From NCBI RefSeq assembly GCF_014205135.1, contig NZ_JACHMY010000001.1:7316001-7380000 (forward strand): 64,000 bases of DNA. Direction: 5' to 3'. Below, one piece after another: positions 25,438 through 33,895 of the stretch. The position numbers and the translations under genes are program-made. Numbering within the stretch: the stretch's first letter is position 1; each line of letters begins with the position of its first letter. The DNA is from Kribbella italica. GTDB lineage: Bacteria > Actinomycetota > Actinomycetes > Propionibacteriales > Kribbellaceae. The notes under the pieces are model-generated. The model did not search any database. It saw only the letters and a list, made by a program, of their open reading frames with translations, and had not been told where the DNA came from.

Positions 25438-26577
25438 TCAGCTGCCGAGGACGAAGGTCTGGATGGCGATCACGGCGGCGCCGCGGGCCCACTCGTCGAA
25501 GCTGGCGTCGAGCAGCACGATCGGGGGATCGACCGACTCCGGGTGCCGGTCGAGGTGCAGGCCTTCGAGCAGCGCGTCGTGGGCGACGTCGACCAGCCGC
25601 ACGCCCTCGCCGCCGAGCACGACGCGGTCGGGCAGGGTGAAGTTGGCGGCGGTCGCGACCAGGCGGCCGAGGGCGAAACCGGCGCGGTCGACGACGTGGC
25701 GGGCGGCGGGGTCGCCTTTGATCGCGAGGTCCAGGCACTCGTCGTACGTGACCTCGTGGCCGAGTGCTTCGCCGACCTGGGTGACGACGGCCTCGGTGGT
25801 GAGCAGGGTGGTGGCGCAGCCGATGTGGCCACGTTCGCAGCGGGGGCCGTCGGGGAGCAGTGGGTGATGGCCGATCAGCCCGAGGCTGGACTCCGGGCTG
25901 TCGACGATCTTGCCGTGCACGACCAGGCCGTAGCCGATGCCGGCGCCGATGGTGATCAGGCTGAACCGCGCCGCGCCGCGGCCCGCGCCGAACCAGTGTG
26001 TCGCCTCGGTCAACGCGGTGAGGTCGTTGGCGACGACCACGGGGACGTCGGTGTGCGCGCTCATCAGTTGGCCGAGCGGTACGTCGTACCAGTTGAGGAA
26101 GGAGCCGGAACGGACCTTGCTCTTGCCGACGACCTGTCCGCCGAGCGAGATCCCGAGGCCGCTCAGCTCGCCGTCCCGGTGCGCGGCCAGCGTCTTGGTC
26201 AGCTCGGCCACCGTCGCCGCGACGGCCGTCGGACCGTGATCAGGCAACGGTAGCTCGGCCGAGGCGATCACCTCGGCCCGCAGGGTCGTCAGTACGCCGA
26301 CCGCCTGGTCGCCGGTCAGCTTGATCCCCACGAAGTGATGGGCCGACGGCACGATGTCCAGCGGCTGCGAAGGGCGCCCCACCCGCGGATCCGTTGGCCC
26401 GCCTGCTACCTCGACCAGCAGCCCCGACTCGAGCATCGGCTTGGTGATCCGCGTCAGACTCCCCGGCGACAACCCCACCCGCCGCGACAACTCCGCCCGC
26501 GACAACGGCCCGTCCAGCAAGATCTCCAACGCGACCCGGTGCGCCGGCCCCGCCAACGGCTGCCACCCACCCGCCAC
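25438..26577 (-). CDS. ROK-family transcriptional regulator
   Basis: 379 residues from GTG 26577, chosen because GGGGAG lies 5 bases upstream; the frame extends further without a good site. An N-terminal MarR-like winged helix (LSRAELSRRVGLSPGSLTRITKPM) precedes a sugar-kinase-like ROK domain with the zinc motif CERGHIGC and the phosphate loop IGAGIGYGLVV. It probably senses a sugar and represses a carbohydrate operon. No sugar genes adjoin it, so the target is unclear. Confidence 0.92.
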   Translation of the reverse strand: MAGGWQPLAGPAHRVALEILLDGPLSRAELSRRVGLSPGSLTRITKPMLESGLLVEVAGGPTDPRVGRPSQPLDIVPSAHHFVGIKLTGDQAVGVLTTLRAEVIASAELPLPDHGPTAVAATVAELTKTLAAHRDGELSGLGISLGGQVVGKSKVRSGSFLNWYDVPLGQLMSAHTDVPVVVANDLTALTEATHWFGAGRGAARFSLITIGAGIGYGLVVHGKIVDSPESSLGLIGHHPLLPDGPRCERGHIGCATTLLTTEAVVTQVGEALGHEVTYDECLDLAIKGDPAARHVVDRAGFALGRLVATAANFTLPDRVVLGGEGVRLVDVAHDALLEGLHLDRHPESVDPPIVLLDASFDEWARGAAVIAIQTFVLGS

Positions 26578-26754
26578 CGAACTCCCCGTCCGCCGATTTC
26601 CACTTGCGACGCAGAATACGCAATCCCCACCACGGACGACCGGACCAGCATCCAGCAGCCGAGCGAAGCGAAGGTTCCGGGGCAAGCTGCCGCTCACCCG
26701 GGCGGGCGAGCCAAGCGAGGGCCCCCACCGCGGGCGGCCTGCCCGGCGTCCTGG

Positions 26755-27474
26755 CTAGTGGGGGAGTTTGCGGGTGTCGATCAGCTGCTGGGCGACGTCG
26801 CGGAGTTTGGTGTTGGTGTCCTGCGAGTAGCGCTTGAGGATGGCGAAGGCCCGGTCGCCGTCGACGTCGAAGCGTTCCATCAGGATGCCCATCGCCTGGC
26901 CGACGAGTTTGCGGGCGTCGACCGCCTGCGCCATCGTCTCCTCGTGCCGGGCGGTGGCGACGGCGATGGAGGCGTGCCGGGCGAGGATCTGGGCGATCGC
27001 CTCGTCGTCGGGGCCGAAGGCGTCGGGCCGAGGGCTGTAGAGACCCAGTACGCCGACCGACGCCGAGCTGCCGCCGCCGGTGGTGAGGGGAACGTCGAGC
27101 ACCGAGCGGACGCCGAGCTGGGCGACCTTGGCGGCCCACCGGGGCCAGCGGGTGTCGGTGGTCGTGTCGCGGATCAGCACGTTCGTGTGCTCACGCAACG
27201 CGGTGACCAGCGGGCCGTCCTCGTCGTCGATCTGCAGGTCGTACACCTCGGCGACCACCGGATCGGTGACCGCCGCGATCTCCGGCCGGGAACCCCGCCG
27301 GTGCAGCGCGATCCCGGCGTACGTGCAGTTCAGGGCCTGCAGCGCGAACTGGACGACCGCGTCGATCGTCTCCTCGACCCCGGGCGCGTCGTGCAGCTCG
27401 ATCGCCAGCCGGGCGAACGCGTCGGCCGACGTCGGCACGGCGGGGTCGAACTCGGCCATCCGGGCTCCAGACAT
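26755..27474 (-). CDS. GAF-ANTAR RNA-binding antiterminator-type regulator
   Basis: 239 residues. A GAF sensor domain (about 25-170) is followed by a C-terminal ANTAR helix bundle (about 175-232; KLVGQAMGILMERFDVDGDRAFAILKRYSQ). ANTAR domains bind twin hexanucleotide hairpins in mRNA and prevent termination. Actinomycetes hold many GAF-ANTAR proteins responding to redox or stress. ATG 27474 is used; ATG 27459 is an alternative. The upstream inverted repeat may be part of its control. Confidence 0.92.
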   Translation of the reverse strand: MSGARMAEFDPAVPTSADAFARLAIELHDAPGVEETIDAVVQFALQALNCTYAGIALHRRGSRPEIAAVTDPVVAEVYDLQIDDEDGPLVTALREHTNVLIRDTTTDTRWPRWAAKVAQLGVRSVLDVPLTTGGGSSASVGVLGLYSPRPDAFGPDDEAIAQILARHASIAVATARHEETMAQAVDARKLVGQAMGILMERFDVDGDRAFAILKRYSQDTNTKLRDVAQQLIDTRKLPH

Positions 27475-27537
27475 GAGTCATCGTCAGGGCACCCCGAGGC
27501 TGGAGTGTTCCTCAGTGCACATCATGCAGGCAGAACC

Positions 27538-27562
27538 CGTGGAACCGGTAGCTGGTTCCACG
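27538..27562. promoter_or_regulatory. strong inverted repeat between the WYL and GAF-ANTAR genes
   Basis: CGTGGAACC-GGTAGCT-GGTTCCACG has perfect 9-base arms. On the minus strand GGAACC is followed 16 bases on by GGTT, like an ECF-sigma promoter (GGAACC-N16-GTT) for the GAF-ANTAR gene. It also lies 39 bases beyond the WYL stop, so it could instead act as that gene's transcript end. It has no T-run. Confidence 0.45.
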
Positions 27563-27600
27563 TCAAGTATTCGTGCGGGTTCGGAGGTGCCAGAGCATCG

Positions 27601-28443
27601 TCAGCTGATGGACAGATAGCGCTGGGCGAGGTCGTGGCACGCCGTGCGGAGGGCGGCGGGCTCGACCTCGGTCAGCGGGGTGTCGAAAGTGGCGAGGATT
27701 CCGGCGACGCCCGCCCAGGACCAGGCGCCGAGGGTCAGCCGGCAACGCTCAGGACCGAGGTGGTCGACGACCGAGCCGCCCGGCGCCCAGCGTGCGACGA
27801 CCTGCGCGGGCAGGGCGAGTACGGCGTACCCCGTGCAGGGCCAGTCAGCCGCGTGGTCGCCGCGGTCATGGCTGCTGGTGACGAACTCGGTGAGGTCTTC
27901 GCCCGGGAGAACGCGCGGGCCGAACGGCGTGGTGGTGGGGCGCGGGTGCAGGCGGTCGATGCGGTGAACGCGCCAGCGGCTCACGGTGAGGTCGTACGCG
28001 ACGACGTACCAGCGGCCGGCCCAGACGACGAGGTGGTGCGGTTCGAGGCGGTGGACCGGAGCGAAGTCCGGGCGGGTGCCGTCCGGGTGGAGGAACTCCG
28101 CGAGCAGGAGGTGGCGGAAGCGGACGGCGGTGCCGATCACGCTGAGAGCGGCCGAGTCGATCGGTGGCGCGGGGAACTCCCAGTAGTTCTGCAGGCGGGT
28201 CAGTCGCAGGGACTCCATCGCCGCGCGCAGAGTCAGCGGCATCGCCTGGGTGACGGTGGCGAGCGCCCGTGCGGTGTCGTCCTGCAGTCCGTACGTCGTA
28301 CTCGGCGCAGTTTGCAGGGCGACCGCGACCGCCAGCGCTTGCTCGTGATCGAACAGCAGCGGCGGCAGAGTGTGCCCGGTCCCCAGCAGGTAGCCGCCGT
28401 CCGGTGTCGCCCTTTGGGACAGCCTGACTGGAGTAGTGGCCAC
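27601..28443 (-). CDS. WYL-domain protein lacking the N-terminal helix-turn-helix
   Basis: 280 residues from GTG 28443. It begins where a usual WYL regulator passes from its DNA-binding domain to GGYxLGxGxxLPPLL (here GGYLLGTGHTLPPLLFD). The roughly 50-60-residue winged helix is missing. The WYL region is near residues 135-170 (LVVWAGRWYVVAYDL), where the motif reads WYV. No HTH is found in other frames upstream, because the divergent monooxygenase starts 33 bases away. It may be a truncated remnant or a ligand-binding partner of another regulator. Confidence 0.8.
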   Translation of the reverse strand: MATTPVRLSQRATPDGGYLLGTGHTLPPLLFDHEQALAVAVALQTAPSTTYGLQDDTARALATVTQAMPLTLRAAMESLRLTRLQNYWEFPAPPIDSAALSVIGTAVRFRHLLLAEFLHPDGTRPDFAPVHRLEPHHLVVWAGRWYVVAYDLTVSRWRVHRIDRLHPRPTTTPFGPRVLPGEDLTEFVTSSHDRGDHAADWPCTGYAVLALPAQVVARWAPGGSVVDHLGPERCRLTLGAWSWAGVAGILATFDTPLTEVEPAALRTACHDLAQRYLSIS

Positions 28444-28454
28444 TCGGTGGCCAC
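28436..28454. promoter_or_regulatory. palindrome in the WYL/monooxygenase divergent region
   Basis: GTGGCCA-CTCGG-TGGCCAC has perfect 7-base arms. It overlaps the WYL start and lies 22 bases before the monooxygenase ATG. It is a likely binding site for a dimeric repressor controlling both genes. Confidence 0.55.
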
Positions 28455-28475
28455 AGGCGATGGCACCGTCGGGGT

Positions 28476-29690
28476 ATGCGAATCATTGTGGTGGGTGGAG
28501 GAATCGGTGGGCTGGCCCTGGGCGCCGGCTTGCGTCGGGCCGGGCACGAGGTGGTGGTGTACGACCGGGACACCGACGCGGCGGCGACGGGTGGGTATCA
28601 GATCACGCTCGACGAGCAGGCCCAGACGGCACTGTCCGGTCTGGTCGGGCCCGAGGTCATGCGCCGGTTGCGCGCGTCGGCCTCAGCGCTGTGCAGGCGG
28701 GAGCGGGACACGTTGTGGGACCGCCGCGGCCGGGTGATCGGCTACGGGCCGGAGTTGCGCGACAGCGTGAGTCTCGACGTCGATCGAATCACGTTGCGGC
28801 TGCTGCTGGCCGAGGCTGTTGGTGCCGATCTGCGTCTTGGCCACACCGTCGCCGGTCTCGACAAGGATGGTGTTCGGGTCCGGTTCGCCGACGGTACGTC
28901 GGACTCGGCGGACCTGATCGTCGGTGCTGACGGGGCCCACTCGGTCGTCGCCCAAGAGCTGGCCGGCGCGCGGACCAACCAGCCGGCCGGGCTCATCGGC
29001 TTCTGCGGGCGAACCCGGCGCGCCGACCTGAGCGCAGGCGAGCAGGAGCGGCTCGGGCTGCGGTCGTCGATGGGCGTCGGACCACACGGTGCCGCGCTGT
29101 ACGTCGGCTACCTAGACCCGGTCGGGTTCGCCGTCCTGAACGAACCCGAGCTGCGGATGTCGGTCACCACCGGACCGACGTACATCTGGGGTGCCATGTT
29201 CCCCGAGTCCAGCCGGACCGCTGCGCTGCGGGATCTTCGCGGTCGCGAACTGCAGACCGCGCTGGCCGGTCGCTTCCGCGAGCACCACTGGTCGGAGCAG
29301 ACGCTGGAGGTGATCGCCCGGTCCGATCCGGCGAGCGTGGCGGCCTTCCGGTTCAACGCCGCCTCCACCCGGGCCGCGGACCTGGCGCCCTGGCGGGCCG
29401 GCCGGATCACCGCGCTGGGCGACGCCGTTCATGCCACTCCGCCGACCGCCGGGATGGGCGCGGGCACGGCCATCCGGGACGCCGCCGACCTCGTCCAGCA
29501 GCTCGCCGGCGACAACCTTCTCGACGCCGTCGCGGCGTACGAGAGCGGTCTGCGCGAGCGCGGTGCCGAAGTACTCACCCTGGCCATGAAGACCGTTCGT
29601 CTCATCTTGGCGACCGACACCCCTCTCGGCGCGGCCGCGACCAGCGCGGTCACTCCCTTGCTGGCTGCGGCGACCAGGCTTCGCCGCTGA
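28476..29690 (+). CDS. FAD-dependent monooxygenase
   Basis: 404 residues of the PHBH/TetX-like group A flavin monooxygenase family. N-terminal Rossmann motif VVGGGIGGLALGAGLRRAG, second FAD/NAD(P)H motif VGADGAHSVV, and GD motif ALGDAVHATPP. It hydroxylates aromatic or antibiotic substrates using NAD(P)H and O2; the substrate is unknown. The ATG follows GGGGT by a few bases and is divergent from the WYL gene. Confidence 0.9.
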   Translation: MRIIVVGGGIGGLALGAGLRRAGHEVVVYDRDTDAAATGGYQITLDEQAQTALSGLVGPEVMRRLRASASALCRRERDTLWDRRGRVIGYGPELRDSVSLDVDRITLRLLLAEAVGADLRLGHTVAGLDKDGVRVRFADGTSDSADLIVGADGAHSVVAQELAGARTNQPAGLIGFCGRTRRADLSAGEQERLGLRSSMGVGPHGAALYVGYLDPVGFAVLNEPELRMSVTTGPTYIWGAMFPESSRTAALRDLRGRELQTALAGRFREHHWSEQTLEVIARSDPASVAAFRFNAASTRAADLAPWRAGRITALGDAVHATPPTAGMGAGTAIRDAADLVQQLAGDNLLDAVAAYESGLRERGAEVLTLAMKTVRLILATDTPLGAAATSAVTPLLAAATRLRR

Positions 29691-29715
29691 CGCGGGGAGC
29701 GCGCGGGGGGAAGAG

Positions 29716-30186
29716 CTACAAGCCCAGCTCGGTCAATCCCGGGTGGTCGTCGGGGCGTGGGCCGGGGGCGTCCCAGTGGAAGAGCCGGTCGGCCTCGGTG
29801 ATCAGCTGGTCGTTGATGCTGGCCTTGCGGACCCGCATCAGGCCGTGCTCGTCGAACTCCCAGTTCTCGTTGCCGTGCGAGCGGTACCACTGGCCCGCGG
29901 CGTCGCGGCACTCGTACACGAACCGCACGGCGATCCGGTCCGCGGTGTAGGACCACAGCTCCTTGATCAGCCGGTAGTCCAGCTCGCGCTCCCACTTCTG
30001 GGCCAGGAACGCGACCACCTCGGCGCGACCGGTGACGAAGGTGTCGCGGTTCCGCCAGGTGGTGTCCTCGCTGTAGGCCAGCGAGACCGCCTCCGGGTCG
30101 CGGCCGTTCCAGCCGTTCTCGGCGGCGCGCACCTTCTGGATCGCGGTCGCCTCCGTGAACGGCGGCAGTGGCGGACGATCGGTCAT
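29716..30186 (-). CDS. DUF1348 (NTF2/SnoaL-like) protein
   Basis: 156 residues from ATG 30186 with GAGGAGAG upstream. It has a compact cone-shaped NTF2-like fold with the family sequences AENGWNGRDPEAVSLAYSED and RSHGNENWEFDEHG. This group is widespread, usually about 150 residues, and its function is not established. It is divergent from nhaA. Confidence 0.85.
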   Translation of the reverse strand: MTDRPPLPPFTEATAIQKVRAAENGWNGRDPEAVSLAYSEDTTWRNRDTFVTGRAEVVAFLAQKWERELDYRLIKELWSYTADRIAVRFVYECRDAAGQWYRSHGNENWEFDEHGLMRVRKASINDQLITEADRLFHWDAPGPRPDDHPGLTELGL

Positions 30187-30225
30187 CGCGAACTCTCCTC
30201 GGATCGACGGACACCCTCCGGAGTA

Positions 30226-30235
30226 CTGTATACAG
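30226..30235. promoter_or_regulatory. short palindrome in the DUF1348/nhaA intergenic region
   Basis: CTGTATACAG is a perfect 10-base palindrome placed 40 bases upstream of the DUF1348 gene and 87 bases upstream of nhaA. It is a plausible operator, and TATACA could also serve as a -10. There is no direct evidence for either. Confidence 0.35.
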
Positions 30236-30321
30236 CCTAGTTCGCCCGCCGTGGTTCCGGATGCGATGCTGACCTTCGTGGAGTCCAACGCCGTACGACG
30301 GTCGCCCGGGCAGGGGGACTG

Positions 30322-32217
30322 ATGTCCGATTTCACCTCACGGCTGACCGGGCGCTCGGGCTGGACCCGCGGGGTCGCGGCGCCGATGCGGTCGTTCCTGC
30401 GGACCGAGGCGGGCAGCTCCGGCGTGCTCGCGGCGGCGATCGTGCTCGCGCTGCTCTGGGCGAACCTGATGCCCGACTCGTACACGAGCTTCTGGCACAC
30501 CGACTTCTCGCTGAAGCTCGGCGAGGAGGAGCTCAGCCTCGACCTGCGCGAGTGGATCAACAGCGGGCTGATGACGCTGTTCTTCCTCGTCGTCGGGCTG
30601 GAGGCGCGGCGCGAGTTCGACCTCGGCGACCTGCGCGAGCGGAGCCGGTTCGTGCTGCCGGTCGTCGCCGGCGTCGCGGGGATGCTCCTGCCGGTCCTGG
30701 TCTTCGTCGCCTTCAACGCCGGCGGTGAGGGCGCGCACGGCTGGGGTGTCGCGATGTCCACCGACACCGCGCTCGCGCTCGGGCTGCTGGCGCTCGTCGG
30801 GCGCGGCGTACCGGACCGGGTCCGGGTGTTCCTGCTGACCGTCTTCGTGGTCGACGACCTGATCGCGCTGCTGGTGATCGCGGTCGTCTACAGCGAGAAC
30901 ATCGCGATGATGCCGTTGCTGGCGGCAATTGTTGCCTTCGGCGTCATCTTCGCGCTGTCGCTGGCCGGCGTCCGGAACCCGTCGTACTACGTGATTCTCG
31001 GCATCCTCACCTGGGCGGCGCTGCTGACCTCAGGGGTCGATCCGGTGGTCGCAGGTCTCGCGATCGGGCTGACCGCGCCGGCGTACTCGCCCGGTCGTGA
31101 CGACCTGGAGCAAGCCAGCGGCCTGTTCCGGTTGTTCCGCGAGCAGCCGACGCCGGAGCTGGCGCGCAGCGCGACCCTCGGGCTGACCTCGACGCTGTCG
31201 CCGAACGACCGGCTCCAGCACTTCTACCACCCGTGGACCAGTTACCTGATCGTCCCGCTGTTCGGCCTGGCCAACGCGGGCATCAGCATCGACCTGGACT
31301 TCCTGGCCCAGGCCTACACCTCGCCGATCACGCTCGGCATCATCTTCGGGTACACCTTCGGCAAGCCGATCGCGGTCACGGTCAGCTCGTGGGCCTTGGC
31401 CCGCTTCACCAAGGGCCGGGTCAGGCCGCTGGTCGGCTGGGTCGGCGTGCTCGGCAGCGGCACGATCGCCGGCATCGGGTTCACCGTGTCGTTGCTGATC
31501 GCAACGATCGCGTTCGAGGGCGACGCGCTGGCCGAGGCGAAGGTCGGCCTGCTGTCCACGCTGGTGATCGCCTCGGTGGTGACCTGGACGGTGTTCCGGC
31601 TGGCGAAGCTGCTCTCCCCGCCGAAGAAGGCGGCCGCGCTGCTGGGTGACGCCGAGCAGCTGATCGACCTCGTCGACGCCGTCGACCAGCACTGCGACCA
31701 CGTCCGTGGCCCGGAGGACGCGTCGGTGACGCTGGTCGAGTACGGCGACTTCGAGTGCCCGTACTGCGGGCTCGCGGAGACCGTGGTCCGGGAATTGGTG
31801 AAGGACAACGACCTGCGCTACGTCTGGCGGCACCTGCCGCTGACCGACGTCCATCCGCGCGCGCAGATCGCGGCCGAGGTCGCCGAGGCGGCCGCGGCGC
31901 AGGGCAAGTTCTGGGAGATGCACGACCTGTTGCTGGCCAACCAGGACAAGCTCCAGCCGGCCGACCTGATGAGCTACGCCCAGCAGCTCGGCCTGGACGA
32001 CGACCGCCTCCACGACGAGGTCAAGCGCCACGTCGCGGCCGGACGGGTCGCGCGGGACGTCGAGACCGCCGACCTGAGCGGCGTGTCCGGCACCCCGACG
32101 TTCTTCATCAACGGGCAGCGGCACTACGGCGCGTACGACATCGAGACGCTGACCAAGGCGATCAAGACCGCCCGCGCCCGGGCAATGGTCGCCGCCCGCA
32201 ATGGCAGGAATTCGTAG
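30322..32217 (+). CDS. nhaA: Na+/H+ antiporter NhaA fused to a DsbA-like thioredoxin domain
   Basis: 631 residues. The first ~420 are NhaA: about 12 helices, GLEARREF early, and the ion-binding Asp pair in VFVVDDLIALL. After about residue 450 comes a DsbA/thioredoxin fold with active site CPYC (YGDFECPYCGL) and cis-Pro loop SGTPTFFING. The antiporter exchanges Na+ for protons; the fused domain is probably a thiol oxidoreductase. This fusion recurs in actinobacteria. The start ATG overlaps the stop of an 18-codon upstream reading frame (30266-30322). Confidence 0.93.
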   Translation: MSDFTSRLTGRSGWTRGVAAPMRSFLRTEAGSSGVLAAAIVLALLWANLMPDSYTSFWHTDFSLKLGEEELSLDLREWINSGLMTLFFLVVGLEARREFDLGDLRERSRFVLPVVAGVAGMLLPVLVFVAFNAGGEGAHGWGVAMSTDTALALGLLALVGRGVPDRVRVFLLTVFVVDDLIALLVIAVVYSENIAMMPLLAAIVAFGVIFALSLAGVRNPSYYVILGILTWAALLTSGVDPVVAGLAIGLTAPAYSPGRDDLEQASGLFRLFREQPTPELARSATLGLTSTLSPNDRLQHFYHPWTSYLIVPLFGLANAGISIDLDFLAQAYTSPITLGIIFGYTFGKPIAVTVSSWALARFTKGRVRPLVGWVGVLGSGTIAGIGFTVSLLIATIAFEGDALAEAKVGLLSTLVIASVVTWTVFRLAKLLSPPKKAAALLGDAEQLIDLVDAVDQHCDHVRGPEDASVTLVEYGDFECPYCGLAETVVRELVKDNDLRYVWRHLPLTDVHPRAQIAAEVAEAAAAQGKFWEMHDLLLANQDKLQPADLMSYAQQLGLDDDRLHDEVKRHVAAGRVARDVETADLSGVSGTPTFFINGQRHYGAYDIETLTKAIKTARARAMVAARNGRNS

Positions 32218-32295
32218 TACGGCGTCGTTTCTGCCACTTTCGACCCCGTACGCCGGTCCGCCACGCTGGTGACTCCATCTCGTGAAGGAGTCACC

Positions 32296-32751
32296 ATGTC
32301 AGCAGTCCTCCAGATCCCGCCGGCGCCGTCGCCGGCCGCCGTCCAGCACTTCGCCGCCCGGCTCGCCTTCGAGACCGACTGCTCCGACGTCGCCACCGAC
32401 ATCGGCGCCGGGGTTAGCGGCTGGATGCTGATCGACACCCGCAGCCAGGAGAGCTGGGACCAGGGCCACGTACCCGGCGCGATTCACCTGCCCACGCGGG
32501 AGATCCAGGACCACGCGGCGGCCGTCGTACCGGCCGGCATGCCTGTCGTCACGTACTGCTGGGGGCCCGGCTGCAACGGCGCGACCAGGGCCGCGCTGGA
32601 GTTCGCGAAGCTCGGGCACCCGGTGAAGGAGATGCTCGGCGGCTTCGAGTACTGGACCCGCGAGGGACTGCCGGTGGAAACCGCTCAGGGAACCAGCCGC
32701 CAGGCGGTCGACCCCTTGGTCGCACCGCGCGGAGTCGCCTGCGCCTGCTGA
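32296..32751 (+). CDS. rhodanese-like sulfurtransferase
   Basis: 151 residues from ATG 32296 with GAAGGAG upstream. A single rhodanese domain has the active-site Cys in VTYCWGPGCNGAT and the DTRSQESWDQGHVPGAIHLP entry motif. It probably transfers sulfane sulfur or reduces thiol species. A Cys-rich tail (ACAC) ends the protein. It follows the NhaA-DsbA gene and may share a redox role. Confidence 0.9.
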   Translation: MSAVLQIPPAPSPAAVQHFAARLAFETDCSDVATDIGAGVSGWMLIDTRSQESWDQGHVPGAIHLPTREIQDHAAAVVPAGMPVVTYCWGPGCNGATRAALEFAKLGHPVKEMLGGFEYWTREGLPVETAQGTSRQAVDPLVAPRGVACAC

Positions 32752-32790
32752 CCGTGTCGAGAACGCTGGCGTGGTTCCGACGTACCCGGT

Positions 32791-33387
32791 ATGACAGAGA
32801 ATATGACACAACGCAGAGTGGTCGCCTGGACGAGTGTCTCCCTGGACGGGTACACCAGTGGGCCGAACGGTCCCCAGCACGATTCCTGGCTGTACGAGCA
32901 CGCGATGAAACCGCAGACGCTGGCCTACTTCGAGTCGGTCTGGCGTGGGGCCACCACGGCCCTGCTCGGGCGGACGAACTACGTCGGCTTCCACAGTGTC
33001 TGGCCCGGGATCACCGCCGATCCGCAGACCGACGAACGGACCCGGGCCATCGGCCGGTGGCTGAACGACGTGGAGAAGATCGCCTTCTCACGGACGCTGG
33101 AGAAGGCGGAGTGGAACAACTCGCGGATCTCCGACGACCTGGAGGGCACGGTCCGCGAGCTGAAGGCCCAGGACGGTGGCGACATCATGATCGTCAACAG
33201 CGTCAGCATCATCCAGCAGCTGCTGGCCGCCGACCTGGTCGACGACCTCCGGTTCGCGATCGTGCCGGCGATGGTCGGTGGGGGGCTGCGGCTGTTCGGC
33301 GAAGGACTGCCGGAGTCGCGCTGGGCGCTGGCCGAGACGACCGCGCTCGAGCACGGCGCGGTCGGGCTGCACTACCGGTCAGTGTGA
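32791..33387 (+). CDS. dihydrofolate reductase / RibD C-terminal domain protein
   Basis: 198 residues. It begins VVAWTSVSLDGYTSGPNG, the typical start of the actinobacterial RibD-C/DHFR-like family, and has the NADPH loop IMIVNSVSIIQQLL and a GGGLRLFGEGLP segment. The substrate is unknown. ATG 32791 or 32803 could be the start. The 3' end overlaps the convergent TPR gene by 9 bases. Confidence 0.87.
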   Translation: MTENMTQRRVVAWTSVSLDGYTSGPNGPQHDSWLYEHAMKPQTLAYFESVWRGATTALLGRTNYVGFHSVWPGITADPQTDERTRAIGRWLNDVEKIAFSRTLEKAEWNNSRISDDLEGTVRELKAQDGGDIMIVNSVSIIQQLLAADLVDDLRFAIVPAMVGGGLRLFGEGLPESRWALAETTALEHGAVGLHYRSV

Positions 33388-33891
33388 GGACAGATAGTCC
33401 GCATTGCCGCGGATGGCGGCCTCGTACCGCTTGATCTCCGCGGTGTCGACGCGGTCGGCGATCACCAGCAGGAGCGAGGCGAGCGCCTTGTCCTTGCGGC
33501 CGGCCGCGTGGAGCGTGAGGGCCTTGAAGACCCGCAGCGAGTCCGACTCCGGGAACTCCTGGCAGGCCTTGGTGAAGACCTCCAGCGACTCGTCGAACCG
33601 GCCGAGGTTGCGCAGGGTGCTGCCGTACTGCAGCAGGCAGCGGCGTAAGGTGTCGCCGGTCAGGCCGGGCAGCGCGCGTTCGTAGTACACGATCGCGCGC
33701 TCCTCCTGGCCGTCGGTGTCGTACGACCCGCCGACCTCGTACAGCACGTACGGGTTGTTCGGGTGCTCGCGCAGCAGGTCCTCGAAGAACGCGATCGTCG
33801 GTGCCATGTTCGCCCGGTTCCGCCGTGCGAACGCTTGCTCGATGGTCGCCGCCAGCTCCGGCGTCAGCTCTTTACTCACGGCAACCATCAT
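33379..33891 (-). CDS. tetratricopeptide-repeat protein
   Basis: 170 residues, all helical, with TPR-like repeats (NNPYVLYEVGGSYDTDGQEE, LLQYGSTLRNLGRFDESLEV, LRVFKALTLHAAGRKDKAL). It has no signal peptide, so a cytoplasmic protein-interaction role is likely. ATG 33891 or 33888 is the start, with AGGGG just upstream. The small family is common in actinobacteria and its function is unknown. Confidence 0.85.
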   Translation of the reverse strand: MMVAVSKELTPELAATIEQAFARRNRANMAPTIAFFEDLLREHPNNPYVLYEVGGSYDTDGQEERAIVYYERALPGLTGDTLRRCLLQYGSTLRNLGRFDESLEVFTKACQEFPESDSLRVFKALTLHAAGRKDKALASLLLVIADRVDTAEIKRYEAAIRGNADYLSSH

Positions 33892-33895
33892 GCCC

